Shown here: positions 1 to 4,701 of the stretch, piece after piece
How positions within the stretch are numbered: position 1 is the stretch's first letter
How the letters are laid out: the number at the start of each line of letters is the position of its first letter
The notes under the pieces: generated by a model
Seen by the model: the letters and a program-made list of their open reading frames with translations, nothing else
The model's database searches: none
What the model was told of the DNA's origin: nothing
Translations under genes and position numbers: made by a program
Assembly (NCBI GenBank): GCA_964543855.1
Contig: CAZJAD010000095.1
Span: 1-9,087, forward strand
Direction of reading: 5' to 3'
DNA from: CAZJAD01 sp964543855
GTDB taxonomy: Bacteria; Electryoneota; RPQS01; DYHQ01
DNA length: 9,087 nucleotides

Positions 1-2121
1 ATGGTGATGAGCAGCGACTATGTTGGTTGCCCGGCGGGTTGCGAGGAAGATACGCTTTACCTCCGCTTTGATCAGGTGGACTACTTTTCCGGCCAGGTCA
101 TTATCGAGCTTCCCGATGAGATGGTCGCTGACTGGACGGGGGTCGCAGATGTGACGCCGGCGTCGGAAATTTGCACGGCCAACCTCTGGTGGGCTCAGGC
201 CGAGGAGACGGGAAGCACGATTGAAGTGAACTGCCTCTGGGGTCCGGACCCCAACCGCAGTGTGGATGACGGCAAGTACTTCGCGGCAATTCCGCTCCGC
301 GCTACGACCGACGCTTATCATGGCGAGGTGCTTGAGCCGACCATCACAAGCTATAACTTTGCGGATGCCGCGGGTGAGCACACGACAGGCTTCACGATCA
401 CACCGGCGGCTTCGATTGTGGACTGTGATGCGCCGATTGCTACTCTCAGTGGCGGCGGTGGAGCGGGCGGCTGCAATGCCTACGGCAACGCGAGCTCATT
501 CCAGGATGCATTGACAACGGCGATGACTGCGACGGGTACAGGCGGAGCGCCGGCATCTCCTCTTGATCACGCGTACATCGAGCATGTGGGGAGCAGCACT
601 CAGTGGACGGTTCCGGTCACTGGCGGGACGTTCCCGACAGGTAGCGAGAGCCCCGACGTCTGGGGCACGATGACTGAAGGCTGCAATACCTTCGTTCTGC
701 ACGCGTTAGACACGGAGTGCAACGAGGGCGAGTCGGCGGAGCTCGTCGTTGTCAAGGATGAGACAGCGCCGAGCCTGACCGTGACCAACACGTCAAGTTT
801 CTGCTATAATGACATATCGGGCAGTCCTCAATACGGTGGCACCGAACTTGACGATTACCTGGGTATCACTACTGGTCTGAACCCTGGAAGTCAGCCTTCG
901 GGCTGCTACGCGAGTACGGGGGAGCTGGTAATTACGTACAGTGGGAATGACTACGGCCCGATTACGCTGGAGGTAACCGGGTACCCGGATGCGACGGAAG
1001 TCGTGCCTCTGTGGACCTGGATTGTTTCGCAGGTTCCAGGTGCCGACGGTGAAGACTACACCTTCGATGTGACGGCTACGGACTGCGCAGGCAACGAGGC
1101 AAACAATAGCTTCACCATCTGTATCGACTTGACCGCTCCGAGCAACACGTTCACCGAATTCGACGCGCGTCCGACACATCTCGGTGTGTGGCTGAACTGG
1201 ACGTGGTCAGCTGGCACAGGTGCAACAGCCATGCAAGTCTGGCGCAAGCCGGAATGGGTGACGGGTGATCCGGCCAGCGATGCCTATCCGGTGTACNNNN
1301 NNNNNNNNNNNNNNNNNNNNNNNNNNNNNNNNNNNNNNNNNNNNNNNNNNNNNNNNNNNNNNNNNNNNNNNNNNNNNNNNNNNNNNNNNNNNNNNNTGGA
1401 CGCGGAGCCGGTGGTCAGCGCATCCTGTGGCGAAGACCTGCGTGTCTCGATCGGTGACGAATTCACGGTGACCGTCGCGCTTTCCGGCAATGCTGAGCAT
1501 GCCGTGAAGGTTGCCGAAGCGCAATTGCATTTTGACCCCGAAGTCCTTGAGCTCGTTTCAGCGACTGAAGGTGAGATTGAGGTCCTGGACGGTGTGCCGT
1601 TTGTTCTCACGCGGCCCATTGAAGGTTGCGAGAATGCGATCGGGATTGCGGCGGCTGCCCTCGGAGAGATCGCGGGCATCGCCGGAGACTTTTCGTTGGC
1701 CTCCATTGAGTTCCGTTGGATTGGTGAACAAACCTCAACGACGGAAATTGAACTGACGGCGATTCAGCTTGCCGACGGTCATGGGAACATCATTGAAGGT
1801 ACAGGCACGATTCTGACCGTCAACGGCAGTGCTGCCATTCCGGATGACTACGCGCTGTACCAGAACTACCCGAATCCATTCAACCCCACGACGCGGATAA
1901 ACTTCGATCTGCCCGAAGCATCGGAGGTGCGCCTCGCGGTGTTCAACCTCCTGGGTCAGGAGGTGCGGACGTTGGTTGCGGGACAGTTGCCTGCGGGCAG
2001 GCACTTCGTTGCATGGGACGGTCGTGACGCGAATGGGCAGGTAGTAGGTTCCGGTTTGTACCTGTATCGACTTCACGCGGGCAATTTCGTGAGTTCTCGG
2101 AAAATGTTGCTTACCCGCTAA
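1..2121 (+). CDS. Large secreted Ig/Fn3/cohesin-like protein with T9SS type A sorting domain (5'-partial, interrupted by gap)
   Basis: The frame is open from base 1 to a TAA at 2119-2121. The first codon is ATG, but no signal peptide follows, so this is probably an internal Met of a longer exported protein whose start lies upstream. Visible modules: residues 1-137 form a beta-rich, Cys-containing region; about 138-377 hold Ig-like repeats with DETAPS and DLTAPS linkers and a DCAGN motif; about 378-432 begin an Fn3-like domain (LNWTWS); 433-466 are unknown (N gap); 467-612 are cohesin-like (LHFDPEVLELVSA); 615-706 are a T9SS type A sorting domain (NYPNPFNP at 622-629, VFNLLGQEVRTL, ending KMLLTR). 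In T9SS bacteria this tail directs passage through the outer membrane and surface attachment or release. The passenger function is not recognised; cohesin and Ig modules suggest adhesion or scaffolding. The two sides of the gap may not belong to one gene. Confidence 0.85.
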   Translation: MVMSSDYVGCPAGCEEDTLYLRFDQVDYFSGQVIIELPDEMVADWTGVADVTPASEICTANLWWAQAEETGSTIEVNCLWGPDPNRSVDDGKYFAAIPLRATTDAYHGEVLEPTITSYNFADAAGEHTTGFTITPAASIVDCDAPIATLSGGGGAGGCNAYGNASSFQDALTTAMTATGTGGAPASPLDHAYIEHVGSSTQWTVPVTGGTFPTGSESPDVWGTMTEGCNTFVLHALDTECNEGESAELVVVKDETAPSLTVTNTSSFCYNDISGSPQYGGTELDDYLGITTGLNPGSQPSGCYASTGELVITYSGNDYGPITLEVTGYPDATEVVPLWTWIVSQVPGADGEDYTFDVTATDCAGNEANNSFTICIDLTAPSNTFTEFDARPTHLGVWLNWTWSAGTGATAMQVWRKPEWVTGDPASDAYPVYXXXXXXXXXXXXXXXXXXXXXXXXXXXXXXXXXXDAEPVVSASCGEDLRVSIGDEFTVTVALSGNAEHAVKVAEAQLHFDPEVLELVSATEGEIEVLDGVPFVLTRPIEGCENAIGIAAAALGEIAGIAGDFSLASIEFRWIGEQTSTTEIELTAIQLADGHGNIIEGTGTILTVNGSAAIPDDYALYQNYPNPFNPTTRINFDLPEASEVRLAVFNLLGQEVRTLVAGQLPAGRHFVAWDGRDANGQVVGSGLYLYRLHAGNFVSSRKMLLTR
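1297..1396. other. Scaffold gap of 100 N
   Basis: Exactly 100 consecutive N. This is a common placeholder for a gap of unknown length, so the real distance and even the reading-frame continuity across it are not known. The frame happens to stay open across the 100 bases, which would occur by chance about one time in three. Confidence 0.99.
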
Positions 2122-2154
2122 TCCTCCTCACATCCCTCTCATCTGAGAGTGATA

Positions 2155-2185
2155 ACCCCCGCCGTCATTTCCTGGCGGCGGGGGT
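2155..2185 (+). terminator. GC-rich hairpin, possible terminator or 3'-end stabiliser
   Basis: The 10-bp perfect stem ACCCCCGCCG (2155-2164) pairs with CGGCGGGGGT (2176-2185) around an 11-nt loop. It lies 33 bases after the stop of the upstream gene and 21 bases before the ATG at 2207. A small 5-bp hairpin, CTCTC-ATCT-GAGAG, precedes it at 2136-2149. No T tract follows, so termination may be weak, or the hairpin may protect an mRNA end or act on the 2207 gene's leader. Confidence 0.55.
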
Positions 2186-2206
2186 GCTCTGTCTTCGGAG
2201 GGGTCT

Positions 2207-2995
2207 ATGCAGAGCAGAACAGTCTTGCTGATTCTCGTCCTATGGATGTGTCTGGGCCTTCCCCGAACCGGTCTGGCCATCGATTTCTACTTCGAGCCAG
2301 ATACGGCCTTTGGTGAGGTCAGCGAGACGGTTCTGCTATCGGGTCGCATCGGTCCGTCTGACTTGATGCGCGGGTTCACCGTCTACATGGCGTACGACAC
2401 GAATCTTGTTCGCCTGGCGGAGCCGGTCGTTCCGGGCTCGCTCATTGTAGGCCGGGAGGGGCTGAGTTTCGGCTACTTTGACCATGACTATTTGCCGGAC
2501 CTTTTGGAAGTCTACGGCACAATCATGAGTCCGAGCGTGGATTTCTGGGCGGGTCCCGGCGAGCTGTTTCAGCTTCGCTTCGAGCTTCGGATGTGCGGAG
2601 ACGCCGAGATCACCGCTCCTTATCCGCCGTTCTTTGTCGATGCCCAAGGAGGGTTTCCTCCCGTCACCTTTCATCCGGCCATGATTTTGGTCGGCGGAGA
2701 TTACGCGGACAATCGCTGGGAAAGCACTCCCGGGCAGTTTGGCATTGACGCGGCGTATCCAAATCCTTTCAATTCCTCTGTCGCGATTGAGTTCTTGGTG
2801 CCACGCACATCCCACATTGAGATCACCGTGTACGATCTTCTGGGTCGGAAGATTGCCACATTGATGGACGCTTCTCTGAATGTCGGTATACACAATGTGC
2901 GTTGGGACGCCAGCGGTGTGTCAAGCGGAACTTACCTGATTGTCCTGACCGCGCCGCAATTCCAGGCAGCCAGGAAGGTCGTGTTGACAAAGTAA
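2207..2995 (+). CDS. Secreted cohesin-like protein with T9SS type A sorting domain
   Basis: 262 aa. The ATG at 2207 is preceded by GGAGGGG (2197-2203). Residues 1-24 are a signal peptide (hydrophobic LLILVLWMCLGL, likely cut after GLA24). Residues 25-164 form one cohesin-like beta-sandwich, seen as FTVYMAYDTNLVRLAEPVV then ELFQLRFELR. Residues about 165-180 are a linker, and 181-262 are a T9SS type A sorting domain (YPNPFNSS at 184-191, VYDLLGRKIATL, ending KVVLTK). Cohesin-fold domains bind protein partners (dockerins in cellulosomes), but no dockerin is visible here, so the partner is unknown. The protein should cross the inner membrane by Sec and the outer membrane by T9SS. It is the first of a tandem pair with the gene at 3121, and it is unusually small for a T9SS substrate: essentially one passenger domain plus tail. 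Confidence 0.92.
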   Translation: MQSRTVLLILVLWMCLGLPRTGLAIDFYFEPDTAFGEVSETVLLSGRIGPSDLMRGFTVYMAYDTNLVRLAEPVVPGSLIVGREGLSFGYFDHDYLPDLLEVYGTIMSPSVDFWAGPGELFQLRFELRMCGDAEITAPYPPFFVDAQGGFPPVTFHPAMILVGGDYADNRWESTPGQFGIDAAYPNPFNSSVAIEFLVPRTSHIEITVYDLLGRKIATLMDASLNVGIHNVRWDASGVSSGTYLIVLTAPQFQAARKVVLTK

Positions 2996-3035
2996 GGGGA
3001 GCGCCATGTTATAGAGCCCAGACAGGGGAGGCTCC

Positions 3036-3064
3036 TTGACACGAATGAGGTTAATGTGTAGATT
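3036..3064 (+). promoter_or_regulatory. Candidate sigma-70-type promoter for the 3121 gene
   Basis: TTGACA at 3036-3041, a 17-base spacer, then TAGATT at 3059-3064 (4 of 6 matches to TATAAT). The -35 is perfect and the spacing ideal. It lies 57 bases upstream of the ATG at 3121, which suggests the second paralogue has its own promoter. Confidence 0.5.
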
Positions 3065-3108
3065 GTTCTGTGGGGTTCACAATCGGGTGGTTCAGGGCTG
3101 TGATTTCT

Positions 3109-3112
3109 GGAG
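3109..3112 (+). promoter_or_regulatory. Ribosome binding site that selects the 3121 start
   Basis: GGAG sits 8 bases before the ATG at 3121. The frame is also open from a GTG at 3070, but that start would put 17 extra residues ahead of the signal peptide. Starting at 3121 makes the signal peptide align residue for residue with the paralogue at 2207. Confidence 0.7.
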
Positions 3113-3120
3113 TTCGGGAA

Positions 3121-3867
3121 ATGCGTTGCAGATCGATCCTGTTGCCCTTGGTTATGCTGGTATGTCTGGGGTTTTTCCAAAGCGGTTTGGCAATTGATTT
3201 CTTCTTTGAGCCGGATACGGCATTTGGTGATGTCGGTGATACGATTGTGGTGTCGGGTCGGCTTGGCCCGTCCGACTCGATGCGCGGCTTCACGATCTAC
3301 ATGGCCTATGACACCAATCTGATCGATTTGGCTGAGCCGGTGGTTCCGGGATCGCTGATTGCGGGCCGACAGGGCTTGAATTTCGGTTATTTCGATCACG
3401 ACTATTTGCCGGACCTCTTGGAGGTCTACGGCACAATCATGAATCCGAGTGTGGACTTCTGGGCAGGGCCCGGCGAGCTTTTTCAGCTTCGCTTCGAGCT
3501 TCGGATGTGCGGAGATGCTCCGATCACAGCTCCATATCCACCCTTCTTCATCGATGCCGAAGGAGGATTCCCACAGGTCGCTTTTCATCCCGGCTTGGTA
3601 GCGATCTGCGGGCGGGTGCCCCGCAGCACAACGGCACTCACGATTCAAGTCGTGCCGCCCGATTCCATCCTGTTGCGCTGGCCGTCGGTTTGTCAGGATA
3701 CACTCGGACGGCCCCTATTTGAGCCCGCGGAATATGCGGTTTTCCGGCAACAGACACTGCCCATGCCGCCGGTCCAGATCGCGACCGTGTCCGACACGTT
3801 TCTCACGGATAGCGTTGGCTCTGGAACAGAGTATCTTTATCACGTGATTACCCGGACGGACGAGTAG
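3121..3867 (+). CDS. Secreted cohesin-like protein, paralogue of the 2207 gene, with an Fn3-like tail instead of a T9SS domain
   Basis: 248 aa from the ATG at 3121. Residues 1-24 are a signal peptide (LLPLVMLVCLGF, likely cut after GLA24). Residues 25-164 are the same cohesin-like module as in the upstream gene, with 112 of 133 residues identical over positions 25-157 by hand count and no gaps. After residue about 157 all similarity stops. Residues about 165-248 are an Fn3-like module (ILLRWPS, then EYAVFRQQ, and a final YLYHVITRTDE). There is no YPNPF motif and no KxxLxR-type end. No sorting domain appears downstream in any forward frame I read, so a simple frameshift does not explain the loss. 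Either it uses another export or anchoring route, or it is periplasmic. The protein partner is unknown. Confidence 0.9.
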   Translation: MRCRSILLPLVMLVCLGFFQSGLAIDFFFEPDTAFGDVGDTIVVSGRLGPSDSMRGFTIYMAYDTNLIDLAEPVVPGSLIAGRQGLNFGYFDHDYLPDLLEVYGTIMNPSVDFWAGPGELFQLRFELRMCGDAPITAPYPPFFIDAEGGFPQVAFHPGLVAICGRVPRSTTALTIQVVPPDSILLRWPSVCQDTLGRPLFEPAEYAVFRQQTLPMPPVQIATVSDTFLTDSVGSGTEYLYHVITRTDE

Positions 3868-4161
3868 GTTTCTCCGGCAACCTGTGAGCTTCAGAGATGG
3901 CTCTTCCACCGGCTTGTGTCCGTGTTATTCACCATACAGATTCTCATTTTCTGCTCATGTACCCGCTCATTTCACCTCCTGCATTTCCTTCTTGCGATCT
4001 CGTCGTTCGTCGACCATGATCTGAATCTCCGCTGCACTGGAATCGACTGATAATTCTGGAATTCTGTGGTTTGGCAGGCCAATCGGACTACTTGGAGAGT
4101 TTCTCAGGCCTTCGGAGGGTAACCCAGGCGAAACATGGTGCATGCAACACTGGAGAGCGAT

Positions 4162-4219
4162 TTCGCCGGCAATGGCCGGAATTACATTATATTAGGAGGA
4201 CAAGAGGCTTGCCGGCGAA
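4162..4219. repeat. 11-bp perfect inverted repeat with SD-like loop
   Basis: TTCGCCGGCAA (4162-4172) and TTGCCGGCGAA (4209-4219) are exact reverse complements, each built around the palindrome GCCGGC. The 36-base loop contains AGGAGGA (4194-4200), a strong Shine-Dalgarno-like sequence. No convincing gene follows it: a TTG at 4209 opens only 11 codons. Confidence 0.6.
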
Positions 4220-4242
4220 CGGGTTGTGTTCCGCCTGTTTTT
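4214..4242 (+). terminator. Possible intrinsic terminator
   Basis: GGCGAAC (4214-4220), loop GGGTTGT, then GTT-C-CGCC (4228-4235, with one bulged C), followed by TGTTTTT to 4242. It is moderate in strength and competes with the longer inverted repeat at 4162-4219, with which it shares bases. It could end transcripts from the 3121 gene or from an unseen small RNA. Confidence 0.35.
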
Positions 4243-4360
4243 GAGAGGGATGCCGACCCGGCTTGGTCGGTCGGCGGGCTCTGCATAGACACTTCAAGAC
4301 TCTAATTAACAATGTTCAAAGCGGATCCTCACAAAAAGTCGAAAAAGTGATGGAACACTC

Positions 4361-4389
4361 TTGACAATGCATTATATTATTACTATACT
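4361..4389 (+). promoter_or_regulatory. Strong sigma-70-type promoter
   Basis: TTGACA (4361-4366, perfect -35), a 17-base spacer, then TATACT (4384-4389, 5 of 6 matches). This is the best promoter match in the window. The expected transcription start is about 4395-4396, exactly where the 5' hairpin of the downstream RNA begins. It lies 312 bases upstream of the 4702 start codon, which is long for a plain promoter. Confidence 0.75.
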
Positions 4390-4395
4390 TTGGTG

Positions 4396-4639
4396 GTGCG
4401 AAGTGGCCCAGAGTCCCGGACAAGCTCGAGGTTGACCGCTTCAGCGCAACGCATTTGTTGAAACTGACGAACAGACCCCGGCCTTTGTGGCGCGTTGATG
4501 TGTGCGAGACCGAGGCAGGGTTGGTTTGCGCTGATTCCGACGACACCCAATTCGACCGTTTGTTGATGGGTATCGTTAGGTTTAGCAAGAACTTGAACCG
4601 GAAGCGGGCACGAGAATCCGATTCGTGCCCGTTTCCTTT
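4396..4639 (+). ncRNA. Candidate structured small RNA or attenuator leader upstream of the 4702 gene
   Basis: This segment is bounded by the promoter at 4361-4389 and a terminator-like hairpin at 4600-4639. Visible structure: a 5' stem in which GTGC-GAAGTGG (4396-4406) pairs with CCGCTTC-A-GCGC (4436-4447), 11 pairs with one bulged A and two G-U pairs; a middle hairpin (4541-4575) with ACCCA/TGGGT and TCGAC/GTTGA stems and a CGTTT loop; and the 3' hairpin. I do not recognise it as 6S, tmRNA, RNase P, SRP RNA or a common riboswitch class. It may be a stand-alone small RNA or the 5' leader of the 4702 gene, since no better promoter lies between 4640 and the gene. The open frames crossing it (64 codons from a TTG at 4455, plus antisense ones) lack ribosome sites. 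Confidence 0.4.
4600..4639 (+). terminator. Intrinsic terminator or attenuator hairpin
   Basis: GGAAGCGGGCACGA (4600-4613) pairs with TCGTGCCCGTTTCC (4623-4636) over 14 positions with a single G-U, around a 9-nt loop. If only the inner 9 bp form, TTTCCTTT (4632-4639) follows directly as a T-rich tract. It lies 62 bases before the 4702 ATG, so a transcript from the 4361 promoter must read through it to express that gene. The minus strand has no T tract after the stem. Confidence 0.6.
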
Positions 4640-4689
4640 GAAGTATTAGTGTCAATTCATTTCGTCGCTGAAATACCATATAAGAAAGC

Positions 4690-4696
4690 AGGAGGT
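4690..4696 (+). promoter_or_regulatory. Consensus Shine-Dalgarno of the 4702 gene
   Basis: AGGAGGT lies 5 bases before the ATG at 4702. This is a near-perfect ribosome site and fixes the start, which is followed directly by a signal peptide. Confidence 0.85.
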
Positions 4697-4701
4697 CACT
4701 C

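Larger units (their letters stand above)
2207..3591 (+). repeat. Tandem gene duplication: signal peptide plus cohesin-like module
   Basis: Copy 1 (2207-2677) and copy 2 (3121-3591) are offset by 914 bases and align without gaps at the protein level. At DNA level 2567-2601 and 3481-3515 are identical for 35 bases, while elsewhere many changes fall at third codon positions. That pattern fits an older duplication kept under purifying selection. The duplication ends near codon 157; the C-terminal parts are unrelated. Confidence 0.9.
3868..4360. other. Intergenic region without a convincing gene
   Basis: No long frame with a plausible ribosome site and protein-like composition is visible. It appears more AT-rich than the flanking genes. 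It holds an inverted repeat (4162-4219), a possible terminator (4214-4242), and a further hairpin pairing GCCGACC (4252-4258) with GGTCGGC (4269-4275). A 58-codon minus-strand frame (3967-4143) and a roughly 56-codon plus-strand frame from 4135 exist but lack good start signals. Confidence 0.6.

Noticed and set aside
3070..3120. GTG start at 3070 extending the second cohesin-like protein by 17 residues
   Set aside because: It would place 17 residues before the signal peptide. The ATG at 3121 has GGAG 8 bases upstream and aligns exactly with the start of the paralogue.
2932..3648. 238-codon minus-strand open frame
   Set aside because: It lies antisense to the end of one clear secreted protein and most of the next, has no protein-like domains, and similar antisense frames occur over the paralogue because of codon bias.
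3967..4143. 58-codon minus-strand frame ending KKEMQEVK
   Set aside because: The C-terminal part looks protein-like and an AGGAGGTGAA-ATG follows near its end, but there is no ribosome site before the ATG at 4143, codon use is unlike the neighbours, and the ATG after the AGGAGG opens only 8 codons.
4679..4684. TATAAG as a -10 box close to the 4702 gene
   Set aside because: Its -35 region is poor (TTCATT), and the implied start near 4691 would fall inside the Shine-Dalgarno sequence.
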